Assembly (NCBI RefSeq): GCF_901709675.1
Contig: NC_051089.1
Coordinates: 16,798,008-16,862,007 of the forward strand
Source: Syngnathus acus
Lineage: Eukaryota > Chordata > Actinopteri > Syngnathiformes > Syngnathidae
Reading direction: 5' to 3'
DNA: 64,000 nt
The notes beneath the pieces were generated by a model that made no database searches, was not told the DNA's origin, and worked only from the letters and a program-made list of their open reading frames with translations. The stretch's first letter is position 1, and the number at the start of each line of letters is the position of its first letter. Below, piece by piece: positions 1-52,499 of the stretch. The position numbers were made by a program, and so were the translations under genes.

Positions 1-318
1 GTATTCCCCCCCAAATGGAACGTGTGTAATGGATGGAATATGTACCAAGAATATTTAAATATTCTCAAGGTCAACAGGAAAAGAGCAAACTTTACACCGC
101 AGTGTAGAACTGCAAGGCAGGTATTCTAACCAGGTATGATGCTACGTAATTCTTTGACATTGGTCAGGAGTCGGTGAACCACCTTTTGGACAATGTACCT
201 AATTTGGCCACTCCTCGGGACTCAAATGTCTCGCTACAATGTCAACGAATCATGTGAAGAGCTAAGACAAAATGAAAATCAATACAACATTTAAACCTCT
301 CAAACTTTCATTGAATCA
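1..318. other. non-coding, nothing recognised
   Basis: No exon, repeat or element is recognised. If the megf gene continues leftwards, this is intron. Confidence 0.5.
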
Positions 319-735
319 CTACATAGAAACACTGTGACTAAACATTTTGACTTCAGAATATTGGTCTTGGGGTGAGAGAAAATACCTCCAAAACAAGCTA
401 CAGTGTGTCATAGATAACAAAACATACCCCACAACTTTCTCTGAATTTGCTATTTTGCCACTTTGAAAAAACAGTTCCTCTCCAAAATAACACTCCCTGG
501 TGGTATTCTGACAAATCTGCCTGGTAAGCCTTGTAGGTGTTGAAATGGTATGTTGGTTACCAATATGGCCTGACCTTAACTCCCAGGAGGGCAAGGAAAA
601 ACTCACAAAAGCCCAACTGGGGAAAAAGGAGAAACCTTGAGAAGGGACCACAGATGGGAGGATCCCCCTTCCAGGACGACCAGGCTGCAATGGATGCAGA
701 GAGGGCAACATTGAACACACTATATAAAACAATCC
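319..735 (-). mobile_element. LINE 3'-end remnant (same tail family as 14326-17671)
   Basis: Positions about 575-735, read on the minus strand, match the 3'-untranslated tail of the L2-like LINE at 14326-17671 and its inverted copy near 19393-19556. The shared phrases include TCCCATCTGTGGTC, TCTCAAGGTTTCTC and TTTTTCCTTGCCC. The region 319-575 is continuous but diverges from the other copies. No coding part is left, so it is a 5'-truncated relic. Confidence 0.7.
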
Positions 736-1434
736 AAAGAAAAAGTATTGTATATGTCCATAGTCAAATGAAGAGCTGCAGGAAGATGCCCTGCAGTCGT
801 CATGGCAGTGTTGCGAGGAGGTGATTCACCTCAGATCTCCTCCTGGTTTTCCACTTTCAGTTTGGGTGTCACCCAGCCGCTTTACGTTTTCATGTGATGA
901 TTGATAACCAATGAAACATCTGTGAACCATATTTTATTTTTCAGATACTATAGCCATATCGTTACAGGTTAATTCAAGTCTTAAGAGTTTACCAAGCTGA
1001 TTGTTTTTTTCCCCATTGCATTTTACAAGGCTGAGAAAACTGAGCAGCACATCCTGCAGTTAAGGTAGTTCAACCTGCCAAATAAGATGCCGACACAATT
1101 CACTTTGTATCACCAGAACGGATTGCTTGTGTTAGCAGGCAGGACATGGGAAAACCACATCACTTTCCTGATGTATGCCACAGGAAAGATTACAACCGAT
1201 GAGGGTCTCAAGCTATTTCCCCTCTGGTAGGCACAGCAATTTGATTGCTATGAAAACAAGAGAGCACCAGCACACTGCATTTTTTCTCCCCTTCAGTGGA
1301 ATAATGTGATAATCAATTTAAATGATGGTTTATTCATTTAGTCATCATGCTTATTTTGTGTATTACAAAAAAATGTTACATTTCATTTTAACCTGCTGTA
1401 GTGTTACAATGAAAACTTGTTCCTTTTAAAAAAC
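736..1434. other. non-coding, nothing recognised
   Basis: There is no supported exon or repeat. Confidence 0.5.
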
Positions 1435-1804
1435 AGGTTCCTTTTATTGCGTGAAGGCGAATAACTCGCGTTATTCCTGTACTTTATTGTGTACTTTATT
1501 GTTCACACGTTATTCTACACCATTCACTTTCTTCTTCTTCTATTTTACTACTCACACTTTTTTGACGCGCTACAACTTCTACATAGTAATTCATCCGATT
1601 CACACCATTCCAATTTCAATATACCGTAATTTTCGGACTATAAGTCGCGGTTTTTTTCATAGTTTGGGTGGGGGGGCGACTTATACTCAGGAGTGACTTA
1701 TATGTGTTTGTTTTCAAAAAATAAAAAAAATAAAAAAATAAAAAAATGAAACCGCGATAAACGAACCGCAATGTAGCAAGGGATTAATTTGAATTTCAAG
1801 TGAC

Positions 1805-1900
1805 GTCAGCAGCGCGACGTCGCGGTCAGCAGCGCGACGTCGCGGTCAGCAGCGCGACGTCAGCAGCGCGACGTCAGCAGCGCGACGTCAGCAGCGCGAC
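1805..1900 (+). repeat. CpG-rich array of 20- and 14-bp units
   Basis: There are six copies of GTCAGCAGCGCGAC. The first two are spaced 20 bp apart by an added GTCGCG, and the rest follow every 14 bp. Most junctions create GACGTC, and the upstream edge reads TGACGTCA, the CRE/ATF palindrome. It lies inside TIR element A. Any regulatory role is inference. Confidence 0.85.
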
Positions 1901-1937
1901 GCGGCGTTGTTTACATAAAGGACAAAGATTGACTCGA

Positions 1938-2210
1938 CGGAGCTCTCTTTCACTTCCGTGGATTGAAGTCGGGGGCCGGCGCTCGGCCGGGTGGCTGTCC
2001 AGGGACGGTGGATGGGGCTCGGACAATGCTTTTACGCACGCCCGGTCCTACTCTACCGAGCTGTCTTTCAGCTCCGTGGATGGAAGTCGAGGGCCGGCGC
2101 TCGGCCGGGTGGCTGTCCGGGGACGGTGGATGGGGCTCGGTCATGGCTTTTACGCACGCCCGGTCCTATTCTATGGAGCTCTCTTCCATTTCCGTGGCTG
2201 GAAGTCCACG
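1938..2210 (+). repeat. 118-bp tandem duplication, about 2.3 copies
   Basis: GGCCGGCGCTCGGCCGGGTG recurs at 1974 and 2092, with a partial third unit from about 2177. The open frames across it come from the duplication, not from a recognisable protein. Confidence 0.8.
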
Positions 2211-3087
2211 CCGCCACACGCCTGTAAATTTGTTTTGTTAAATAAAGAGCCGTTTACCAAACCCACGTCTTTCCTTGAACTTTGTTAACGCTACAATATA
2301 GTTATATAGTAGATCTGTGGAATAACGACGAGGCTGACGTCAGGGCGCACGCACGCAAAGGACGAGGAATTTGATCGATGGATTTAATGATTTAGAGTGC
2401 ACAGATGGTTTGATAACATTATTGCTTATATAATAGTTATTTGATATATAATTTATATATCATTATATGGGCCTGTGGAATATTTTGAAGTGCAAGAGCC
2501 GTCAGCGGCGCGCACGCATTGTTGACAAAGGACGATCGATGGATTTAATGAATTGGAGTGACACAGATGGTTTTATTAACGTGTTATTTATGTAATAGTT
2601 TTTTGAATAACTCTGAATTTTACGTCAGGGCCGTTCTCAGCTCTTAGTTTGTGTTTATGTCACGTTAGCATAGCTATCGTTTAGCCTGTTGTAGCTCGTT
2701 CATGACTGTTCTTGGTGTTGGATTTTGTCGAATAAATTGCCCCCCAAAATGCGACTTATACTCCGGAGCGACTTATATATGTTTTTTTTCACTTTTTTGG
2801 GCATTTTATGGCTGGTGCGACTTATACTCCGGTGCGACTTATAGTCCGAAAATTACGGTATTGCAAATATTCACGTGAGGGGCCGATTAAATCTTTCTTC
2901 ATTTGAAAAATTTACGGTTTTCCAAGAATTCACAAACTTTACTTTATTGTGTACTTTATTGTTTACACATGTTATTCTACCCCATTCACTTTCTTCTTCT
3001 TCTTCTTCTTCCATTTAATTCCTCACACCTTTTTGACGCGCTACTACTTCGACATAATTCATCCGATTCATGCCATTCCAATTTCAA

Positions 3088-3843
3088 AAGTCAAAGTCAA
3101 AAAGTCAAAAGTCAGCTTTATTGTCAATCCCTTCATATGTCAAGACACACAAAGAAACCGAAATTCCGTTTCCTCCATCCCACGGTGACGAGACATACAA
3201 GTAGGCGACTCAAAACAAAACAAGAAGGCACAAACCATAAATAATAAATACTAAATAAAACAAAATAAAATGAGCGATGAATAAATAACAGACCAATAAC
3301 CCATTAAATATGAGGGGCAAAACCGAGCCAGTGTGCATACAGCAAGAACAGGACGCTACGCTGAAAGGGGGAGCGAGTTCAGGATCCTAACAGCCTGGAG
3401 TACGAAGCTGTTGGAAAGTCTGGTGGTGCGGGAGCGCAGGCTCCTGTACCGCCTCCCAGAGGGCAGAAGTTCAAACAAAGAGTGAGCGGGGTGACTCACA
3501 TCACTCACAATCTTGGTCGCCTTGCGGGTGAGATGGGAGGTGTAAATGTCCTTCAAGGAGGGGAGAGAAGCACCAATAGTCTTACTAGCCGTTTTCACTA
3601 TGCGCTGCAGGGCCTTCAAGTCGTGGTCAGTGCAGCTGCCACCCCAGACAGCAATACAGCTGGAGAGGACGCTCTCAATGGTGCCGCGGTAAAAAGTAGT
3701 CATGACGGCCGGAGGAGCCCCCGCTCGCCTGAGTTTCCGAAGGAAGTACAGGCGGCGCTGGGCCTTCTTCGCCAGCGACGCGGTGTTGGTGGACCAGGAG
3801 AGATCCTCACTGATGTGCACCCCCAGGAATTGGAATATGTTGA
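3088..3843 (-). mobile_element. 5'-truncated L2-like LINE with 10-bp target-site duplication
   Basis: The element is flanked by CCAATTTCAA at 3078-3087 and 3844-3853. On the minus strand it begins inside the RT open frame (..NIFQFLGVHISEDLSW) and runs to a stop at 3356. It has the LINE C-terminal phrases KKAQRRLYFLRKLRRAG, ALQRIVKTASK and LFELLPSGRRYRS. The 3' tail carries TTGACAATAAAGC and ends in TTGACTTT-type short repeats, which prime reverse transcription in this group. A tail of the same kind is at about 42003-42168. Confidence 0.85.
3356..3843 (-). pseudogene. LINE reverse transcriptase, C-terminal fragment
   Basis: This is the coding part of the truncated L2-like LINE at 3088-3843. 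About 160 residues after the RT palm domain survive, including the HISEDLSW motif and the conserved PSLKDIYTSHLTRKA / FELLPSGRRYRS tail. There is no endonuclease and no catalytic YADD, so it cannot be active. The frame is open because truncation left it in phase, which suggests a fairly recent copy. Confidence 0.85.
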
Positions 3844-4249
3844 CCAATTTCAACATATTCCAAATATTCACGTGAAGGGCGATTAAATTTATGGTTTTCC
3901 TAAAATTCACAAATCTTCAGCCAGATTTGCCCCATTTATTCTTAACGGCAAATTCAACATTTCACATGTCCATTGTTCCTATTTGAAATCCACATCATTC
4001 AGCTTATTCAATTCACATTGGGTAGGATTTTTGACATTCCCAAAATCACCACGCTTCAAAATTTCAACATTTTCATCTTTAAATTTTCTGCAAAATTTTA
4101 TATAATTTTGTTTTTTCCTTTTTAATTTCTACAATTTTTGACCTATTCTAACTCTTCCAACTTTCAACTATTCAGCTTATGTCTGCTGATTCCAAGAATT
4201 CTCCCTTACCAAATATTCTACATGCTCCCCATTGCAGGACCCACAAGTA

Positions 4250-5609
4250 CCGTATTTTCCGCCCTAAAAGGCGCACCGGGTTATAAGGCGCACCTTCAAT
4301 GAACGGCCCATTTTAAAACTTTGTCCATATATAAGGCGCACCGGATTATAAGGCGCATAAAATAGAAGCTATACTGCATCAAACTGAGGTTGACTAGGGT
4401 TGCGGTATGCATCCACTAGCCAATAACCAACGAGCCCTCTGTAAACAATCGCGTTTCTCAAACGATCTCCTATAAAATGATCAGAACTGACTAAAGTTCG
4501 ATCTAACGCATTGGTACTACTTACCTATGTTTCCCTTCCATATCGATCCGTAGATTTACTCGAAACATTAACAGAGCAGCCTATTTTGACATGAAATAGC
4601 CTGGTACGTATAGCAGCTATCGCAATAGCATTAGCCATCCACAAAGTCTCACGAGCCTCAGCTCGCAATCTCCCATGAGCCTCAGCAAAGTGTAAACAAT
4701 CGCGTTTCTCAAACTATCTCCTATAAAATGATCGGAACTGACTAAAGTTCGATCTAACGCATTGGTACTACTTACCTATGTTTCCCTTCCATATCGATCC
4801 GTAGATTTACTCGAAACATTAACAGAGCAGCCTATTTTGACATGAAATAGCCTGGTACGTATAGCAGCTATCGCAATAGCATTAGCCATCCGCAAAGTCT
4901 CATGAGCCTCAGCTCGCAATCTCCCATGAGCCTCAGCAAAGTGTAAACAATCGCGTTTCTCAAACAATCTCCTATAAAATGATCGGAACTGACTAAAGTT
5001 CGATCTAACGCATTGGTACTACTTACCTATGTTTCCCTTCCATATCGATCCGTAGATTTACTCGAAACATTAACAGAGCAGCCTATTTTGACATGAAATA
5101 GCCTGGTACGTATAGCAGCTATCGCAATAGCATTAGCCATCCGCAAAGTCTCACGAGCCTCAGCTCGCAATCTCCCATGAGCCTCAGCAAAGTGTAAACA
5201 ATCGCGTTTCTCAAACGATCTCCTATAAAATGATCGGAACTGACTAAAGTTCGATCTAACGCATTGGTACTACTTACCTATGTTTCCCTTCCATATCGAT
5301 CCGTAGATTTACTCGAAACATTAACAGAGCAGCCTATTTTGACATGAAATAGCCTCGCGGGTACAACAGCTATTCGGTGACGCCCCCTGACTACAGTTGC
5401 CGTAATGCTGGGAAGCGATGCGACCTTGTAATTTACTAGTCGTACTAAAACGTACTGAAACATTTTGGCAGAGCACTGTGTACAACCAGTATGGATCAAC
5501 AAATTCATCAGTTGATCCATATATAAGGCGCACTGGCCTATAAGGCGCACTGTCGGCTTTTGAGAAAATTTTAGGTTTTTAGGTGCGCCTTTTAGGGCGG
5601 AAAATACGG
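4250..5609 (-). mobile_element. TIR element E (CCGTATTTTCCGCCCTAAAA family) with four 251-bp internal repeats
   Basis: The left end CCGTATTTTCCGCCCTAAAA is matched by the inverted right end ..TTTTAGGGCGGAAAATACGG, with TA on both sides. GCGCACC/GGTGCGCC motifs alternate near both ends. The interior is an array of 251-bp units: the phrase GTTTCCCTTCCATATCGATC recurs at 4529, 4780, 5031 and 5282. The open frames on the minus strand are products of the array, with no transposase similarity. It is an inverted copy of element F at 62477. Confidence 0.85.
4437..5343 (-). repeat. 251-bp tandem array
   Basis: About 3.6 units of exactly 251 bp with few substitutions, such as CGATCTCC/CTATCTCC/CAATCTCC. 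On the minus strand each unit contains ACATAGGTAAGTAGT, a perfect 5' splice-site core. The last unit, nearest the TIR, diverges after TGAAATAGCCT. Confidence 0.85.
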
Positions 5610-5611
5610 TA

Positions 5612-5880
5612 TTTGGATTCACTCAGTTTTTCCCTTCTAATTACATTTTTTAGACCAATTCAACCCGTTCCAACTTTAAACTGATCATCTTATTCCTACT
5701 GATTCCAAGAATTACCTTACCAAAAATTCTCCCCATTACAAGACCCACAAATATTTGGACTCAATCCGTGTTTCTCTTCTAATTATTACATTTCTTGACT
5801 GATTCAAACGTTCTACCTTTAAACTATTCAGCTTATGTCTACTAATCTTACATAACATTCCACAAGTTTTCATTCAGTCT
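5612..5880 (+). repeat. degenerate AT-rich tandem units
   Basis: Two units (about 5612-5755 and 5756-5880), and a third copy left of element E at about 4105-4247, share TTCTAATTACAT, TTAAACTATTCAGCTTATGT and CCCCATTACAAGACCCAC. This is background sequence into which element E jumped. Confidence 0.55.
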
Positions 5881-6642
5881 TCTCACCTTGACACGCAATT
5901 TCTTCAAAAATTGCATTCTCTAGTTTTTCAATCATTTCGTTACTATGACCACAGATTTGTGTTTGTGTTGCATTCTACAGTCTTCTTATTATACTGTACG
6001 TTTATATTGATATAGCCAGTTGGGCATAAAACAGAAGCTTCAGTTTATTCTCAGTGCAAACCTCTCAAGACAGCTCAGTGTCTGCGTAATGTCAGTCACA
6101 GTACACCATTGCAGTAATGGCTGCCATTAACAACTTGTTTTGAAATCATGAATGCGTTGTTTACCATTTATTGATGTCATGTCAGGTAAACATCAGCAAG
6201 ACAAAGTCCAGCCTTTTCCAACATGCACTATGATTTTCTGCTGCTTGATCAGACTTTTGCATTTTGATCAATCATTTCGCTGGCATTACAAGGAGGAGTA
6301 AGGAAGGAGAAAAACGTCTTTCCGTTCAAACAATGCTAAGGTTAATTTATGCGGCTCTGTTTCAGAAGGGATGTTATCTCAGGGCCCTTTATCTATGCAT
6401 ATAAATGCACCTCCCTCACAAAATAAAAGGACTATGGAGAGAGAAAATACATATACAGTACTTTGACAGTTAGACACACACACTTTACTGTAAAATTATA
6501 TACACATCATAATGTTATATATATGGAGTAATGCCAAAAATGCACACGAAATTCACTGCTTTCATAACATTATACGTCGGACAAGTTTTATGCATATTTC
6601 CATTAGAAGATGTTAATTGTAACTGGATTTTTTTACTATAAA
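5881..6642. other. non-coding, nothing recognised
   Basis: AT-rich sequence with no supported exon or element. Confidence 0.5.
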
Positions 6643-6689
6643 CAAAATTAGAACGATTTCCTTCCCCGACAAATTATTTCAGAATATTA

Positions 6690-7855
6690 CCGTAAATTTC
6701 GGACTACAAGCCGCGACTTTTTTCTCAAATTTTGAACCCAGCGGTTTATAGTCCGGTGCGGCTTATATAGGATTTTTTCCATGATTTTTGCGATGACTTG
6801 ATCACTTTTATACACTTGTAAAAAGGCTGTGGACCGCTGTTGTGCGGCACCGCTTTGCTGGGCGGAGGGATATGTGACACGGTCACTGGGGAGAAAAGTG
6901 GTGTGTTGATCGCATGTCCATCCGCCAGGCAAATAGTGCCGTATAATTCACACAAAGAGGAGACAGAACGAGATCAAGACGGACATTACTGAAAGGAAGC
7001 TTTTATCCACAAACCGCCATTATGCGGGACAAAAGAAATGCCGCTTCTTGATGCCGCTTTTAAGTTAAAGGCAGTCGATGTTGATGACATTGTGTTGCGT
7101 CACCCTATGATCACGTCTACTCTGGAGCTATAAGTGTCGCTCGCTAGTTTAATGTAACTTAGCGCTTCGTGCATGAATAATATTAGCATAAACAGACCCT
7201 CTTCATGGAAAATGCTAGAAGAAATGCATAAAAGCGACGACGAAAGAGAGACTGAGAAAGTGTGTGGCGAAGGATATCTAACGCTATTCCGATCGGACAC
7301 TGAGGAGGAAGACTTCGATGGTTTCAGTGCACAGAAGGAAGATGAAGACGATGAAGCTCTTTTATTTTTACTTTTACTTTAACCAGCCCTGTTAGTGCTG
7401 TGCTACCGTGTTGCTGCTGTGTTACCGCCGCGTCTCAGTGACTTTTACCGGTATGCTTTCTTTTTAATCCAGCCCTATTAGTGCTGTGTTACTTCCGTGT
7501 TGCTGCGGTATTACTGCCGCGTCACAGGCAATGTTTGAAATGAATTGTTAAGGTATGTTATTAAAACTTTAAAAAGGCTTTCTGTGTACCGTCTTTCTTT
7601 GTAAATAACTCGCATGCACGCTCCCGTGTTGCTGCGGTACTACTGCTGCATCACAGGTAGCGTTTAGGAAGACATGTTAAAGTATGTTATTAAAACTTTA
7701 AAAAGGCTTTCTGTGTACTGTCTTTCTTTGTTAATAACTCGTGCGCACGTGCAGCTTATAGTCCGGTGCGGTTTATATAAGAAAAAAAAAAAAATCCCCG
7801 AATTTTAGCTGGTACGGCCAATAGTCCGGTGCGGCTTATAGTCCGAAAATTAAGG
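6690..7855 (+). mobile_element. TIR element B, deleted pogo-like transposon (TA target)
   Basis: The ends CCGTAAATTTCGGACTACAA and ..TTATAGTCCGAAAATTAAGG are inverted and flanked by TA. It shares a long stretch with element D (33022-34728). At about 7025 it keeps a broken copy of the start MRDKRNA..DAAFKLKAVDVD, and at 7200-7382 an acidic tail with EEMHKSDDERETEKVCGEGY and TEEEDFDGF. The YDAAFKLKAV-type start resembles the Brinker/HTH DNA-binding start of pogo-group transposases. The catalytic core is missing. The 3' half has three related blocks carrying GTGTTGCTGCGGTA. Confidence 0.78.
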
Positions 7856-7857
7856 TA

Positions 7858-50431
<42,574 letters not shown>

Positions 50432-50612
50432 TCACAGGCATGGTAGCCGATTGGTTAGCATGTCTGCCTCAGTTCAAAGGTCATGGGTTCCTATCTGGGC
50501 TCCAGCAAACCTGTGTGCATGTTCTCCTCATGTTTGCATGGGTTGTATCCAAGTACCTCTTGCTCCCACATTCCAAAAACATACATATTAGCTTAATTGA
50601 TGACTCTAAATG
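50432..50612 (+). mobile_element. tRNA-like SINE fragment (plus)
   Basis: Head CATGGTAGCCGATTGGTTAG then GTCATGGGTTCCTATCTGGG, and body GTGCATGTTCTCCTCATG and CCCACATTCCAAAAACATAC. It lacks the tail. Confidence 0.7.
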
Positions 50613-50791
50613 AGTGGTCGGCAACAGAAGCCAAAATTGGCATATCGCTGATTAGGTAGTATATATCTGAAATATCTAAACCAAAAAAATGATACAAACT
50701 AATACTTAAGAATGTCACAATATTCATGGTACTTAAAGGACCCCTATTTAATTATGGTCTTTTTCAGTACAAAAAAACATGTTCTGCTTAA

Positions 50792-51793
50792 AGGGTACCT
50801 TTCGTCAACCTGTATAATGCAGACACTGATTTAGTATAAAGTAAATGTACAATATCAAAAAAGAAATAACACAACACCTCTTAGGGACAAGAGATATATA
50901 GCCTGAAACATTGCCGTTTGACCGGCACTTTTGCTGCCTGGGGAAGAAATATGGCGCACCGGATATGACGTCACCAAGTTGATTCCGTTTTGGGGCGCCC
51001 CAATCAGGCCTATATATACTGGCTTGTCAATGCTGAAACTCGACTTGTAAAAAAGCATTATGTCGTCAAGTAAGGAAGAGATTGGGGCTAGAGGATATAT
51101 GTACGAGCCAGATAAGGCAACATATTCTTCATTATCACTAAGTGATGAAGATAATTACTCTAGTGACAGCTCGGAGGACGATATTTTGTACCGTGCGTGA
51201 TGGGAGATCAAAAATGTCGTCTGCTGGTTGGTGCAAATGTGGAAACTGTGTGCAGCAAAAAACGGATGAAGAGTGTTTTTGCTGCCAAGAATATGAGCTA
51301 CTTATGGGAAAAATGGAACGCCTGAGGTGTATCACATCAAAAGACAAACTTGAGGAGTATGTTGCCCACCGTCCATCCCTGGAAATGGCCTACATTGACG
51401 GCATGATAAAAAAATATCTCCGCGGACCCGCACCAGATCAACTGTCAAACAAGTAAGTGTTGGAGCTAGCGAGGGGGGCAGGGGGGGGGGGGGCACACCC
51501 GATTTAAATATTGACTTTTTTGCTGCTTATACGATTGTTTTAAAATAAATCTAAAACACCAACGCTGGGGACGAGATTGGACCCAGCCAAGATGCTATCA
51601 ACTTGCTGATGTCACGCAGCTGCCTGATCCGGGCCACAAACTAAGCAACATGGATGCTCCCAGTATTTCCTTGTCACACTTACTAAATTATTTCCTACAT
51701 GAGTTGCTTTTTTTTAATAAACTTCAGGGATTCGATTAAGCCATATTCATAGAATAATTTTTTTTTAATATTGCGAATGACTAAAGGTACCCT
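50792..51793 (+). mobile_element. TTAA-target TIR element, Kolobok/piggyBac type, with partial gene
   Basis: The tips AGGGTACCTTT and AAAGGTACCCT are inverted. TTAA lies at 50788-50791 and 51794-51797. TTAA duplication is used by Kolobok and piggyBac elements; the AGGG tip fits Kolobok better than the CCC start of piggyBac, but this is inference. A poly-G run (51479-51493) and a broken first exon (51060-51452) lie inside. The 3' coding part is deleted. Confidence 0.65.
51060..51452 (+). pseudogene. P2X7-tail-like zinc-domain protein, first exon, frameshifted
   Basis: From the ATG at 51060 the frame reads MSSSKEEIGARGYMYEPDKA and an acidic serine stretch SLSDEDNYSSDSSEDD to a stop near 51200. 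A second frame continues with SAGWCKCGNCVQQKTDEEC then FCCQEYELLM and LEEYVAHRPSLEMAYIDGMI, ending NK before a GTAAGT donor at 51453. WC.CGNC....EC.CC is the cysteine pattern of the P2X7 receptor C-terminal (ballast) domain, which is common in teleost transposon-borne genes. One indel near 51195 breaks the frame. Downstream exons are not present. Confidence 0.65.
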
Positions 51794-51882
51794 TTAAAAT
51801 ATAAATTTCAGCAGCAGTGCTTTTGAGATAAATAACATGAGATGGATATTTCTTCTCAACTGTATAGATGTGCAACCCTCAC

Positions 51883-52410
51883 TCACTCATCCCATGGCCT
51901 AGGGGGCCGTAGGGGTGCCATGGTGGATGCTTGGGCCATCAGGGATCTCCAGCGCTCACGTTCTTCTGCTGTTTGTAACAGGTTTTGGAAGCTGCAGCCT
52001 GTCCATTCCTTAATGTTGTCCATCCAGGATTTTCTCGGTCTGCCTCTTCTTCGCTTCCCCTCTACTGTCCCCTGTAGGATGGTCTTTGACAGGGAAGTGT
52101 GTCTTGTGACATGGCCAAACCAGGCCAGTTTGCGACGTTTTGCCATTGCCAGTACAGGTTCTTGTTGCCCAGCATAGGTGGTGACTAGCTGTCTAACATA
52201 GTCATTTGTCCGGTGTTCTTTGTAAGATATGTGTAGCATCCTCCTGTAGGACTTGGTTTTGAAGGCCTGTATCCTACGTTCAGTGTCTGCTGTGAGTGTC
52301 CAGCTCTCACAACCATACAGTAGTGTGGATAGTATGAGAGAGTTGTAGAGTCTGACCTTCGCCGGGAAGCTGATGGTATTGCTTCTCCATATTCTGGCCA
52401 GTCTCATCAT
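51883..52410 (-). pseudogene. RTE-like LINE C-terminal domain
   Basis: A 175-codon open frame with TLLYGCESWTLTADTERRIQ, then RKLAWFGHVTRHTSLSKTIL, EGKRRRGRPRKSWMDNIKEW and a final RPWDE. CESWT..., WFGH..R and RRGR....W are conserved at the RTE/BovB ORF2 C-terminus. This frame is intact, but the upstream RT is broken. Confidence 0.85.
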
Positions 52411-52499
52411 GGCTGATGTTGCTATGCCAATTCTTGTTTTTATTTATTTTGTTGAGCTGCCATCCTCACTCACAAGGGACCTGAGGTATTTGAAGTCCT

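Larger units (their letters stand above)
1624..2858. mobile_element. non-autonomous TIR element A (CCGTAATTTTCGGACTATAA family, TA target)
   Basis: The left end CCGTAATTTTCGGACTATAA and the right end ..TTATAGTCCGAAAATTACGG are inverted copies, flanked by TA on both sides. The ends continue with alternating GCGACTTATACTCCGG-type motifs. Inside are a CpG-rich array (1805-1900), a duplicated 118-bp GC-rich unit (1938-2210), an AATAAAG at 2242, and a duplicated segment ending in GACGATCGATGGATTTAATG. No transposase remains. The right half (about 2340-2858) is shared with element C at 57105-58096. Confidence 0.8.
1435..3960 (+). repeat. degenerate tandem repeat, at least three units, broken by two insertions
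   Basis: Units near 1435-1621, 2861-3087 and 3844-3960 share ATATTCACGTGA.GGGCGATTAA, then TACTTTATTGTGTACTTTAT, CTTCTTCTTC and TTTTTGACGCGCTAC. Each complete unit ends in CCATTCCAATTTCAA. The TIR element 1624-2858 and the LINE 3088-3843 were inserted at almost the same point of neighbouring units. Further related AT-rich units (..GATTCCAAGAATT.., ..CCCCATTACAAGACCCAC..) continue to about 5880. The origin is unknown. Confidence 0.6.

Noticed and set aside
1800-2288. 162-codon frame over the CpG array and 118-bp duplication
   Set aside because: Open only because GC-rich repeats lack stops; other frames are equally open; no domain.
3482-3886. 134-codon plus frame
   Set aside because: Antisense shadow of the truncated LINE reverse transcriptase.
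4437-5343. CRISPR-like regular repeats
   Set aside because: Units are 251 bp head to tail with no spacers, inside a TIR element of a vertebrate genome.
5278-5622. 114-codon minus frame in element E (copy at 62428-62808)
   Set aside because: The frame crosses a TIR and tandem repeats; no transposase similarity; it is kept only because the two elements are nearly identical.
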